Source: Alphaproteobacteria bacterium
GTDB lineage: Bacteria; Pseudomonadota; Alphaproteobacteria; SHVP01
DNA: 8,397 nt
Assembly (NCBI GenBank): GCA_026421105.1
Contig: JAPKDI010000043.1
Span: 1 to 8,397, forward strand
Reading direction: 5' to 3'
Below, one piece after another: positions 1 through 7,626 of this stretch. Under the pieces are notes generated by a model. That model was not told where the DNA came from. It saw nothing but the letters and a program-made list of their open reading frames with translations, and searched no databases. How positions within the stretch are numbered: the stretch's first letter is position 1; every line of letters begins with the position of its first letter. Position numbers and translations under genes: made by a program.

Positions 1-1363
1 CGCCGCCCACTACGTCTGCCAGGATTGCGGCGCGAGCTACCGTAAATGGTCCGGTCGATGCGAGTCGTGCGGCGGGTGGAACACCATTACCCAAGAGACC
101 GCCGTTGAAAGCGCGCCCCGAGGCGTTGGTCGCACCAAGGGTACGCCGCTGGAGTTCGTCGAATTGCGCGGCCACGACACCGTGCGAACGCGCATACCGA
201 CCGGGATCGCCGAACTAGATCGGGTTGCTGGCGGTGGCCTTGTGTCAGGCTCGGCGATCCTAGTGGGTGGCGATCCTGGCATCGGGAAGTCGACCCTCTT
301 GCTCCAGGTTGTCTGCGCCCTTGCTGGAGACGGCTCGGTTTACATTTCTGGCGAGGAATCCGCAGAACAGGTGCGGATGCGTGCCAACCGGCTGGGGCTA
401 ACCGGCGACGCCGTCCGGCTTGGGACCGCCACCAACGTGCGCGATGTGTTGACGGTCTTCGAAGAACCGCAGCCCCCGACCGCGATCGTCATCGACTCTA
501 TTCAAACGATGTATGTCGATACCATCGACAGCGCCCCTGGTACCGTTTCACAAGTGCGTGCCAGTGCTCAGGAACTGATCAAAGCGGCAAAACGGCGCGG
601 CGTGGTCTTGTTCTTGGTCGGCCACGTTACCAAGGACGGCCAAATCGCCGGCCCTCGGGTACTCGAACACATGGTGGATACTGTCCTCTACTTTGAGGGC
701 GAGCGGAGCCACCATTTCCGCATTCTTCGCGCCGTCAAGAATCGCTTCGGCCCGACCGACGAGATCGGCGTCTTTGAGATGGGCGACCGCGGTCTAGGCG
801 AAGTCGCCAACCCATCGAGCTTGTTTCTGTCCAGCCGCGACGACAATATAAGCGGCGCAGCCGTATTTGCTGGGGTCGAGGGCACCCGGCCCGTTCTGGT
901 CGAAATCGAAGCCCTCGTTGCACCATCAGCGCTCGGGACCCCTCGCCGCGCCGTGGTGGGATGGGACTCCGCGCGCCTCGCAATGGTTTTGGCGGTTCTT
1001 GAGGCGCGTTGCGGCCTCAGTCTGGTGGGACGGGATGTATACCTCAATGTCGCCGGCGGTTTGCGCGTCAACGAACCGGCAGCAGACCTCGCCGTTGCAG
1101 CCGCGCTGGTGTCCAGCGTCTCGCAAGTGCCATTGCCGGCAGGATCAGTTGTTTTTGGCGAGATCGGACTTTCAGGCGAGGTACGCGCCGTCAATCAAGC
1201 CAATGCCCGTCTGAAGGAAGCAGAAAAACTTGGTTTTGATCGTGCGATTGTTCCCGATGGAACCGGCCATGGCGGCAAGATCAAATTGACGGAAGTGAAA
1301 CGTTTAGCCGAAGTTGTCGAAATGTTTGAGATTGAGAGCGGCGCCGCCGCCGGAGCGGCTTGA
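1..1363 (+). CDS. radA: DNA repair protein RadA (5' end just outside window)
   Basis: RadA (Sms) is a RecA-like ATPase that processes recombination intermediates and promotes branch migration. The first complete codon is at position 2 and the frame runs open to TGA at 1361-1363, giving 453 visible residues. E. coli RadA is about 460, so only a few N-terminal residues are missing. In visible numbering, a C4 zinc finger has Cys6, Cys9, Cys20 and Cys23 (YVCQDCG...GRCESCGGW). Walker A is GGDPGIGKST (positions 266-295, Lys96). Walker B is in IVIDSIQTMY. The RadA signature KNRFG is at 737-751 (residues 246-250). The last ~170 residues resemble the Lon-protease-like C-terminal domain of the family. 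A TTG at 164 is an in-frame Leu codon, not the start, because it would remove the zinc finger. First gene of the visible + strand run, abutting cvpA. Confidence 0.97.
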   Translation, partial: AAHYVCQDCGASYRKWSGRCESCGGWNTITQETAVESAPRGVGRTKGTPLEFVELRGHDTVRTRIPTGIAELDRVAGGGLVSGSAILVGGDPGIGKSTLLLQVVCALAGDGSVYISGEESAEQVRMRANRLGLTGDAVRLGTATNVRDVLTVFEEPQPPTAIVIDSIQTMYVDTIDSAPGTVSQVRASAQELIKAAKRRGVVLFLVGHVTKDGQIAGPRVLEHMVDTVLYFEGERSHHFRILRAVKNRFGPTDEIGVFEMGDRGLGEVANPSSLFLSSRDDNISGAAVFAGVEGTRPVLVEIEALVAPSALGTPRRAVVGWDSARLAMVLAVLEARCGLSLVGRDVYLNVAGGLRVNEPAADLAVAAALVSSVSQVPLPAGSVVFGEIGLSGEVRAVNQANARLKEAEKLGFDRAIVPDGTGHGGKIKLTEVKRLAEVVEMFEIESGAAAGAA

Positions 1364-1365
1364 GC

Positions 1366-2013
1366 GTGGCATTCCTTGAAAGCCTGCCATTCAATGTGGT
1401 CGACGTGGTCGTCGTCGCCCTCATTCTCGTCTCCGGGTTTCTAGCGTTTTTTCGCGGCTTTATCACCGAAGCGCTAGCAGTTGCCGGCTGGGTTGGCGCA
1501 GCGATAGTCACCATTGTCACCTTTGTACCGGCTCAGACCTTGGCAACTAAATACTTCGCGGACATCCTTTCACTGCAATTGCTCATCGATGTAGGTACGG
1601 GGATCGTCCTATTCGTAGTCTCTCTCATCGTCTTCTCGATGATCCTCAGAGCCATCGCACGATTGGTCCGTGGTAAGGGAGCCAATCCGTTGGACCGCGC
1701 GCTTGGGTTAGTCTTCGGACTCCTTCGAGGTTTTGTTTTACTTGCTGTTGTATGGCTGCTCATCACGGCGATCGTTCCGGAGGACCGCTTGCCCGATGAT
1801 ATTCGCGAAGCAAGCACGTTACCGATGATCCGTGCGAGTGGGGCGTTCCTCTTGCAGCTCGCTCCGTCGTCGCTGCGCAAACTAGAAGACGGCCCGCTTA
1901 AAAAAACACGCGTGTTCGATTTGAACGGAGTCAACCCGCATGACTTCTCCGCCGCGACCTCTTATAAGAGCGCAGCGGTTCGTTCACCGTGCCCCTGCGG
2001 GCACCAGAGCTAG
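1366..2013 (+). CDS. cvpA: CvpA family membrane protein
   Basis: Inner-membrane protein of the CvpA family (colicin V production), whose molecular role is still unclear; in E. coli cvpA also lies directly upstream of purF. About 215 residues with several hydrophobic segments: roughly residues 10-28 (VVDVVVVALILVSGFLAFF), 35-55, 65-90 and 115-130. The family hallmarks are the N-terminal NxVD and the FRGFITEALAVAGWVGA stretch after the first helix. I chose GTG at 1366, which leaves a GGAG (1352-1355) at 10 nt spacing. TTG at 1360 overlaps the radA stop (TTGA) and adds two residues, but its spacing is only 4 nt. The C-terminal tail (SYKSAAVRSPCPCGHQS) is Cys-rich and does not resemble the alphaproteobacterial CvpA ending I remember, so that end may be divergent. 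The annotation is firm; the exact start is not. Confidence 0.9.
   Translation: MAFLESLPFNVVDVVVVALILVSGFLAFFRGFITEALAVAGWVGAAIVTIVTFVPAQTLATKYFADILSLQLLIDVGTGIVLFVVSLIVFSMILRAIARLVRGKGANPLDRALGLVFGLLRGFVLLAVVWLLITAIVPEDRLPDDIREASTLPMIRASGAFLLQLAPSSLRKLEDGPLKKTRVFDLNGVNPHDFSAATSYKSAAVRSPCPCGHQS
1989..2004 (+). promoter_or_regulatory. Stem-loop just upstream of the purF start
   Basis: A 6-bp perfect stem GTGCCC/GGGCAC closes a CTGC loop. It lies over the last codons of cvpA and ends 14 nt before the purF ATG, next to its weak ribosome-binding region. No U-run follows, so it is not an intrinsic terminator. It might modulate cvpA-purF translational coupling or stabilise a processed mRNA end. The function is inference only, since a GC-rich hairpin of this size can occur by chance. 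Confidence 0.3.
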
Positions 2014-2018
2014 GCAAC

Positions 2019-3506
2019 ATGACCGGTAAGCCCGACGCGCGCTTCTCTAGTCCGATTTCCAATCCGTTTGATTCCGACCATTTTCACGAAGAATGCGGTG
2101 TATTCGGCATATTCGGACACGAAGATGCCGCCGCACATACGGCTCTCGGTCTCCATGCCCTCCAGCATCGCGGGCAAGAGGCGGCCGGTATTGTTTCGTT
2201 TGACTCTCCGCAGTTCCACGCCGAACGTTCGCTCGGCCATGTCGGTGACCATTTCAGTTCCCAAGAGATTATCGCCCGACTCTCTGGCCAATCGGCAATC
2301 GGTCACAACCGCTACTCGACGACCGGTGAGACGGCATTGCGCAACGTCCAACCATTGTTCGCGGAGTTCGCCTTCGGCGGCTTGGCGATTGCCCACAATG
2401 GCAATCTGACTAACAGTCACACGCTGCGTCGGCGGCTGGTGCAACAGGGCTGCATCTTCCAGTCGACGATGGACACAGAGGTGATTATCCACCTCATGGC
2501 GACCAGCCGATATCACCAAGTTGTAGACCGCGTAGTCGACGCACTACGGCAAGTGGAGGGTGCTTACTCGGCGGTCGCCTTGTGCGACGGCATGCTGATT
2601 GGCGTGCGCGACCCTCTGGGTGTTCGGCCCCTCATCATTGGCGAAATCGACGGTGCTACGATCCTGACGTCCGAGTCCTGCGCACTGGACATTATCGGTG
2701 CCACATTCGTGCGCGACGTCGAACCTGGCGAACTGGTCGTGGTGGATAAAACAGGCATCAACAGTATCCGACCCTTCCCGGCTGGCCGCAGCCGATTCTG
2801 CGTGTTCGAGTACGTCTACTTCGCGCGCCCCGACAGTGTGGTTGAAGGCCGCAGCGTTTACGCAGCGCGCAAGCGTATCGGCGTTGAACTCGCGATTGAA
2901 TCCCCAGTCGATGCCGATGTCGTCATTCCTGTCCCCGATTCGGGCGTCCCCGCCGCCATGGGGTACGCCCATCAGGCTGGCATTCCCTTTGAACTTGGCA
3001 TCATTCGCAACCATTACGTTGGGCGCACCTTCATCGAACCCGGCGAACAGATTCGCCATCTCGGGGTAAAGCTTAAACACAACGCAAACCGTGCGCTGGT
3101 AGCCGGCAAGCGCGTCATTTTGGTCGACGACTCGATCGTCCGAGGCACCACATCGGTGAAGATTGTCGAGATGGTGCGCCAAGCTGGCGCTGCGGAAGTA
3201 CACATGCGCATTGCGTCCCCCCCAACGATCCATTCTTGCTTCTACGGGGTTGACACCCCGCAGCGCAGCAAGCTGCTGGCCGCCAATCACGATATTGATG
3301 GAATGCGGGATTTCATTGGGGTCGACACGTTAGCGTACGTATCCGCCGACGGCCTCTACCGCGCGATGGGTGAACCGCGCCGCGACCCAGACGCCCCGGC
3401 CTTTTGCGACGCATGTTTTACTGGCGACTATCCCATCACGTTGGTCGATCAGTTGGGCGGCGACAACGTCGAGCAGTTGTCTCTTTTGGCCGAGCGCAGC
3501 CGTTAG
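2019..3506 (+). CDS. purF: Amidophosphoribosyltransferase PurF (Fe-S, propeptide type)
   Basis: PurF catalyses PRPP + glutamine to 5-phosphoribosylamine, the committed step of purine synthesis, in the cytosol. With ATG at 2019 it has 495 residues. The N-terminal Ntn-type glutaminase domain has HEECGVFGI with the nucleophile at Cys26, implying removal of a 25-residue propeptide, plus GHNRYSTTG and NGNLTN. The C-terminal phosphoribosyltransferase domain has the PRPP motif VILVDDSIVRGTT (residues 366-378). Cys261, Cys407, Cys463 and Cys466 become 236, 382, 438 and 441 after processing. That nearly matches the 4Fe-4S ligands of B. subtilis PurF (236, 382, 437, 440), so an oxygen-sensitive cluster enzyme is expected rather than the E. 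coli type. The start codon follows the cvpA stop by 5 nt with only a weak AGG upstream, which suggests coupling. An upstream in-frame GTG at 1989 would add 10 residues. Confidence 0.97.
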   Translation: MTGKPDARFSSPISNPFDSDHFHEECGVFGIFGHEDAAAHTALGLHALQHRGQEAAGIVSFDSPQFHAERSLGHVGDHFSSQEIIARLSGQSAIGHNRYSTTGETALRNVQPLFAEFAFGGLAIAHNGNLTNSHTLRRRLVQQGCIFQSTMDTEVIIHLMATSRYHQVVDRVVDALRQVEGAYSAVALCDGMLIGVRDPLGVRPLIIGEIDGATILTSESCALDIIGATFVRDVEPGELVVVDKTGINSIRPFPAGRSRFCVFEYVYFARPDSVVEGRSVYAARKRIGVELAIESPVDADVVIPVPDSGVPAAMGYAHQAGIPFELGIIRNHYVGRTFIEPGEQIRHLGVKLKHNANRALVAGKRVILVDDSIVRGTTSVKIVEMVRQAGAAEVHMRIASPPTIHSCFYGVDTPQRSKLLAANHDIDGMRDFIGVDTLAYVSADGLYRAMGEPRRDPDAPAFCDACFTGDYPITLVDQLGGDNVEQLSLLAERSR

Positions 3507-3512
3507 TTTCCG

Positions 3513-4223
3513 TTGGCGGGCCGTCTCGAAAATAGACTTGCGCTCATTACTGGTGCGTCACGCGGCATAGGCGCGGCTGTTGCGAAACGGTTCGCCGCCG
3601 AAGGCGCTCATGTTGTCCTTGTGGCCCGCACGCAAGGCGGTCTCGAAGAAGTGGATGATGCGATCCGCACAGCTGGCGGCAACGCGACGCTCGTCCCACT
3701 AGACCTTCAAGATTTCGAGGGTATTGATCGCCTCGCCGCAGTACTGGCTGAGCGGCACGGCAAGTTGGATATTTTGGTTGGAAATGCCGCGATCCTCGGT
3801 GCGCTCAGTCCAATGAGCCACTACGAGCCCAAAACATGGCAGCAGGTTATCGACATCAATCTCAACGCAAATTGGCGCCTCATTCGCGATTTTGATGCGT
3901 TGCTTCGCGCCTCTGACGCAGGCCGCGCCATGTTCGTCACGTCAGGCGTGGCCCGAGACATTCGCGCATATTGGGGACCATACGCAGTGAGCAAGGCCGG
4001 ACTTGAGAACATGGTTTTGGGCTGGGCTGCGGAACTGAACAGCACCAGGGTATGCGCCAATCTGATTGACCCAGGCCGTGTCCGTACCGGGATGCGACGC
4101 CAAGCCTATCCCGGCGAAGATGCCAACAAACATCCCTACCCCGACGCCATTACAGATGCGTTTGTATCGCTCGCTGAAGCTACCTGCGCCCAGAGCGGCG
4201 AACTAGTTACGGTTGCGCCCTAG
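3513..4223 (+). CDS. YciK-like SDR family NAD(P)-dependent oxidoreductase
   Basis: Classical short-chain dehydrogenase/reductase of 236 residues with a Rossmann fold; the substrate is unknown. Residues 13-20 are the cofactor motif TGASRGIG. The catalytic set is Asn116 (DINLN), Ser144, Tyr157 and Lys161 (YAVSK), with the usual 13-residue Ser-Tyr spacing. The segments NAAILGALSPM, a tryptophan-containing WQQVIDINLNA, SDAG, and RVRTGMRRQAYPGED resemble E. coli YciK as I remember it (RTxMRxxAxPxED), so a YciK-type orthologue is likely. The start is TTG at 3513, 6 nt after the purF stop; no ATG lies upstream in frame and the N-terminus (MAGRLENRLALITGAS) fits the family. The position implies co-transcription with purF. 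Its stop codon shares a CTAG with the stop of der on the other strand. Confidence 0.9.
   Translation: MAGRLENRLALITGASRGIGAAVAKRFAAEGAHVVLVARTQGGLEEVDDAIRTAGGNATLVPLDLQDFEGIDRLAAVLAERHGKLDILVGNAAILGALSPMSHYEPKTWQQVIDINLNANWRLIRDFDALLRASDAGRAMFVTSGVARDIRAYWGPYAVSKAGLENMVLGWAAELNSTRVCANLIDPGRVRTGMRRQAYPGEDANKHPYPDAITDAFVSLAEATCAQSGELVTVAP
4220..4223. other. Shared CTAG carrying the stop codons of two convergent genes
   Basis: The palindrome CTAG gives TAG on the + strand (4221-4223, end of the SDR gene) and TAG on the - strand (4222-4220, end of der). The two coding sequences overlap by 4 bp with no intergenic space. I saw no stem plus U-run terminator for either strand immediately beyond the stop codons. 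Confidence 0.95.
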
Positions 4224-5593
4224 GACCGCTTTTTCGCGTAAGGATTCTCACCCTTCCGCATGACCAAACGCACCGGGACGCCTTCGAGGTCGAAGTGCTC
4301 TCTAAAGTCGTGCGTTAGGTACCGTTCGTAGCTCGACGGCAGATCTTCTGGGCGGCTGCAAAAAATCACGATTGTGGGCGGCCGCGCCTTTGCCTGGGTC
4401 GCATACCGCAACTTGATCCGTCTTCCTGCGACCGCCGGCGGTGGATGTCTTTCCGTCGCGTCACTGAGCCAACGGTTCAGGGCTCCGGTCGGCACACGGC
4501 GGTTCCATCGGGTATGAACATCTCTAACGGCGGGAAGCAGTTTTCGGATACCATCCCCAGTCAGCGCCGAAATATTCACGACAGGTAGGCCACGAACCTG
4601 GGGCAAGGAGCGCTCCAGTCGGTCCGAGACCCGACGCCGCGCTGCCTCGCGATCATCCGGCAGATCCCACTTGTTCATCGCGATCAGAAGGCCACGCCCC
4701 TCTTCCACCGTGCGCCGCGCAATGGTTAGGTCCTGTTTATCCAGACCTTCATTCGCATCCAAGACCAGCAAAACAACTTCCGAATAATCAACGGACCGTT
4801 TGGCATCGGCCACGGCAAGTCGCTCAAGGCCGTCGCCAATGCGGGCGCGGCGGCGTTGGCCTGCGGTATCCGTGAGGACGATCCTTTGGCCGTCGACCAT
4901 CCATTCGACGTCTATCGAGTCGCGCGTGATCCCGGCTTCGGGGCCCGTGAGCACACGCTCTTCTCCGATGAGCCGATTGAGCAACGTAGATTTTCCGACA
5001 TTGGGTCGCCCCACGATCGTTAGGTGAATATCAGGGTTTTCTTCTTCGACATGATCGGTTTCATCCGCCGGATCATCATCAGCTTCAGAGTCGTTCGGTG
5101 CGATCTGGAATGTTGACAAGGCGTCACCCAGTGCTCCGAGCCCCTGGCCATGCTCGGCAGACAGCGCCAACGGATCACCAAGGCCCAGCGAGTAGGCCTC
5201 AGTCAGTCCGAGGTGGGCCGCGTTGCCTTCACATTTGTTTGCGACCAGAACCACAGGTTTACCGCTCGCGCGAACAATCTGGGCGAAGTGCTCATCCATC
5301 GGCGTCACACCAACGCGTGCGTCAATCAAAAATAGAACAGCGGTGGCGCGTTGAATAGCCTGCAATGTCTGGTCCCGCATTCGACCTTCCAAGACGTTTT
5401 CCCCAACGTCGTCTAAGCCCGCGGTGTCCATTATCTCGAACGATAGTCCGCCAATTCCAGCGGGAGCCCGCCGCCAATCGCGCGTCACACCGGGAGTGTT
5501 ATGCACGATGGCGAGGCGCCGGCCTGCAAGCCGGTTGAACAGCGTCGATTTACCGACGTTCGGTCGGCCAACAATCGCAACAGTGAATGACAC
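4220..5593 (-). CDS. der: Ribosome biogenesis GTPase Der (EngA)
   Basis: Essential tandem GTPase acting in 50S subunit maturation. With GTG at 5593 it has 457 residues and begins MSFTVAIVGRPNVGKS, as is usual for the family. G domain 1: GRPNVGKS 9-16, TPGVTRD 33-39, DTAG 56-59, NKCE 119-122 (Glu where NKxD has Asp). An acidic linker runs over residues ~165-190 (NDSEADDDPADETDHVEEEN). G domain 2: GRPNVGKS 195-202, DTAG 242-245, NKWD 307-310, SAL 342-344. The KH-like C-terminal domain spans about 366-457. An upstream in-frame ATG pair at 5626/5623 would give up to 468 residues, but it overlaps the end of bamB and has no Shine-Dalgarno. The GTG lies 4 nt past the bamB TAA, which fits coupling. 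Last gene of the yfgM-bamB-der run. Confidence 0.96.
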   Translation of the reverse strand: MSFTVAIVGRPNVGKSTLFNRLAGRRLAIVHNTPGVTRDWRRAPAGIGGLSFEIMDTAGLDDVGENVLEGRMRDQTLQAIQRATAVLFLIDARVGVTPMDEHFAQIVRASGKPVVLVANKCEGNAAHLGLTEAYSLGLGDPLALSAEHGQGLGALGDALSTFQIAPNDSEADDDPADETDHVEEENPDIHLTIVGRPNVGKSTLLNRLIGEERVLTGPEAGITRDSIDVEWMVDGQRIVLTDTAGQRRRARIGDGLERLAVADAKRSVDYSEVVLLVLDANEGLDKQDLTIARRTVEEGRGLLIAMNKWDLPDDREAARRRVSDRLERSLPQVRGLPVVNISALTGDGIRKLLPAVRDVHTRWNRRVPTGALNRWLSDATERHPPPAVAGRRIKLRYATQAKARPPTIVIFCSRPEDLPSSYERYLTHDFREHFDLEGVPVRLVMRKGENPYAKKRS

Positions 5594-5597
5594 GGGC

Positions 5598-6959
5598 TTA
5601 CCGGTAGGCAACGAGCGCGCCATCATCAGTCAGAAAAAATAACGATTCCGAAGCGAGCACCGGCGGCAGGAACACTGCGTCCGACAGCCTGATATTTCCG
5701 AGCATCTTGCCGGTATATGGTGAAACCGCGACCGCATCGCCAGTTGAAGAAACGATAATCAATCGATCGCTCGCAAGGACCGGTCCGCCCCATGTAATAG
5801 GCCCTTCTAGCGTGTCCGGGCGGCGGTACCGCGGCAGCCCTGTGACCCATCGAATGCGGCCATCCTCGCGCGACAGGGCAATCAACTCACTCCCTGAGGT
5901 TACCAAATAGAGGAAGTCGCCAGCAATCCACGGGCTTCCTGAGCCGCTGATGTCCTGGGTCCACAATCGCGCGCCATCGATAAGATTATTGGCGATCATG
6001 CGACCCGAATGACCGACGGCATAGACAGTTCCGCGGTCGACAACCGGATGGCCGTTGATATCGGTTATTTCGCCTAAGGCTGTCGTCGGTCCGCCGCGGG
6101 ACAAATTATCGGTCCACAACACTTCGCCGTTATTCGCGCGGAGCGCCACAAGTTCACCCGAGGAATACGGCACGACCACAATGCCATCCGCCGCCGCTGG
6201 GCTTCCTGCACCGACGAGACCAGCCGTCTCTGCAATCCCAACGTGGTTCCAAACCGTGGCACCATCCTCCGCCCGAAGACCAAAGGTTTGGTTGTCGTTG
6301 GTCACAACAAATATCAGGCCACCAGCAACCGTAGGCGGACTAGCCAGCGGAATTTTCAGCGGCGTTCGCCAAATCTCGGCGCCGTTTGACGCCGCTAGAG
6401 TAATTACATCGCCGTACCCCGAGGTAACGAAAAGGGTGTCCCCCGCGATCGCCAACCCGCCGCCAAGGGTACCACGGCGTTCACCCTTTGGCACAATATC
6501 AAACCGCCAAAGCCGTCGACCGGACAGCATGTCATGCGCGACAACCAGTCCGTTTGCATCCATCGCGAAGATCCTGCCGCCACCAACGACTGGCGCCGCT
6601 GTAAGCCGTCGCTCCCGTGAGGAACCGGCGCCGATATTTGTCCGCCATCGCCGCGAAGGGACGGCTCCAATGGTGAGGTGATGCATGGCTTTCGTCGCAC
6701 TTCCACCTGATTGTGTCCAATCAACGTTGGCAAAAGGTCGGGGCAAGCGGACCTGAACATCCTGAATGCTTGGATCAGGTTCAAGCGTCCGCTCGAGCGA
6801 AAGAACCGAAATTCGTTCCCCCTCCAGCGGCGGCGGTACATAGGCAGAAATGATGTTGCAGGCGGATAGGAAGCCGCCCAGCGCGGCGACGGGCCCGAGG
6901 CCGCGTAACAAACTCAGCGGCGGGATTCGGCGCGACGTTCTGGTTACGTTGAGGCGCAT
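5598..6959 (-). CDS. bamB: Outer membrane assembly lipoprotein BamB (PQQ-like beta-propeller)
   Basis: BamB is the beta-propeller lipoprotein of the BAM complex, which inserts beta-barrel proteins into the outer membrane. The 453-residue product starts at ATG 6959 with a GGGGAAGG Shine-Dalgarno 8 nt upstream. The N-terminus is basic (MRLNVTRTSRR), then hydrophobic, then a lipobox LSAC with Cys34 as the predicted lipidated residue. From about residue 75 come a WTQSGG motif and then repeated propeller blades, each with a PQQ-type ending such as SGRRLWRFD, NGAEIWRT, DGATVWNH, NGEVLWTDN, DGARLWTQD and DGRIRWVT. It is longer than E. coli BamB (392) because of an extended N-terminal linker. It begins 4 nt after the yfgM-like stop and ends 4 nt before the der GTG. 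BamB plus Der adjacency is conserved in proteobacteria, which supports orthology. Confidence 0.93.
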   Translation of the reverse strand: MRLNVTRTSRRIPPLSLLRGLGPVAALGGFLSACNIISAYVPPPLEGERISVLSLERTLEPDPSIQDVQVRLPRPFANVDWTQSGGSATKAMHHLTIGAVPSRRWRTNIGAGSSRERRLTAAPVVGGGRIFAMDANGLVVAHDMLSGRRLWRFDIVPKGERRGTLGGGLAIAGDTLFVTSGYGDVITLAASNGAEIWRTPLKIPLASPPTVAGGLIFVVTNDNQTFGLRAEDGATVWNHVGIAETAGLVGAGSPAAADGIVVVPYSSGELVALRANNGEVLWTDNLSRGGPTTALGEITDINGHPVVDRGTVYAVGHSGRMIANNLIDGARLWTQDISGSGSPWIAGDFLYLVTSGSELIALSREDGRIRWVTGLPRYRRPDTLEGPITWGGPVLASDRLIIVSSTGDAVAVSPYTGKMLGNIRLSDAVFLPPVLASESLFFLTDDGALVAYR

Positions 6960-6963
6960 ATAC

Positions 6964-7614
6964 TCAGCCTTCCCCGCCTATCACCCCCAGGAGCTCGGCC
7001 GCGCGCGACCGGATCCCGTTCGGTGCATCTGCGTCATCCACCAACGCCTCCAATAATGACCGCGCCTGGGCAACGTCACCGGATCTGTGCATCACAAGAG
7101 CCTGCATTTCGCGGGCTGAAAACCGCCAGGCGTTACCGTCGAGAAGCAAAGGGCCAAGACGCTGGAGCATCTCCGCGTTATCGGCCGCGTCAAATCGGTG
7201 CAGCGCCGCCAGTAGGGCACCGAGGTCCCGAAGAATACGATCCACCGCGCCATCCGTCGCAAGACGATCATAAACTACAACGGCTTCATCGGTGTTCCCT
7301 GCCTTGACCAGTGCCGCGGCAGCCTGCAGGCGAGCCAAAGCTCGATATCCAGAGCCAGAATTCTCGGCAAGCCGATTGAAGGCCGTTGCTGCCTGTTCTG
7401 TCGCACCTTCGCGCGCCAATTCAAGTGCACTGGCAAAACTCTCGCCCTCAGCCTGGCGACGCCCTTCAGTAACATTTTGCCAGGCGATAACAATGGCCGC
7501 GAAGACCACCACCAGCACAACAGCCCCGATGAAATATTTGCCGAAGCGTGACCAGAGTTTGGCGTAGCGCTCTTGCCTTAGGTCTTCATCAACTTCTCGA
7601 AAAATATCGGACAC
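6964..7614 (-). CDS. YfgM-like tetratricopeptide-repeat membrane protein
   Basis: 216-residue single-pass membrane protein. A cytoplasmic N-terminus (MSDIFREVDEDLRQERYAKL) is followed by one transmembrane helix at about residues 28-45 (FIGAVVLVVVFAAIVIAW). The remaining ~165 residues form Ala/Leu-rich helical pairs typical of TPR folds, with a cluster of AxxxFxxLA-type repeats from about 70 on. This matches the YfgM / TPR_21 group, an ancillary SecYEG subunit thought to act as a periplasmic chaperone-like factor. The start is GTG at 7614 with AGGAG (7625-7621) and a 6-nt spacer. It heads the yfgM-bamB-der run, separated from bamB by 4 nt. The family assignment rests on N-terminal pattern, topology and neighbourhood, and the precise function in this organism is inferred. 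Confidence 0.88.
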   Translation of the reverse strand: MSDIFREVDEDLRQERYAKLWSRFGKYFIGAVVLVVVFAAIVIAWQNVTEGRRQAEGESFASALELAREGATEQAATAFNRLAENSGSGYRALARLQAAAALVKAGNTDEAVVVYDRLATDGAVDRILRDLGALLAALHRFDAADNAEMLQRLGPLLLDGNAWRFSAREMQALVMHRSGDVAQARSLLEALVDDADAPNGIRSRAAELLGVIGGEG

Positions 7615-7620
7615 GGAGGT

Positions 7621-7625
7621 CTCCT
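7621..7625 (-). promoter_or_regulatory. Shine-Dalgarno AGGAG for the YfgM-like gene
   Basis: AGGAG on the minus strand lies 6 nt before the GTG at 7614 and decides this non-ATG start. Confidence 0.75.
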
Positions 7626-7626
7626 A

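Noticed and set aside
688..1194. 168-codon open frame antisense to radA
   Set aside because: The Thr/Arg/Ser-rich low-complexity translation is opposite the conserved RadA ATPase and C-terminal domain.
2544..3290. 248-codon open frame antisense to purF
   Set aside because: It lies wholly within purF in a fully consistent functional frame, the translation shows no recognisable domain, and long antisense frames are common opposite GC-rich genes.
5593..5626. Upstream ATG start for der adding 11 residues
   Set aside because: It overlaps bamB, lacks a Shine-Dalgarno, and the family normally begins at the MSFTVAIVGRPN point, which is the GTG at 5593.
6055..6681. 208-codon open frame antisense to bamB
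   Set aside because: The composition (Ser/Pro/Arg/Ala-rich) is that of a shadow frame, and bamB on the other strand has clear propeller repeats and a lipobox.
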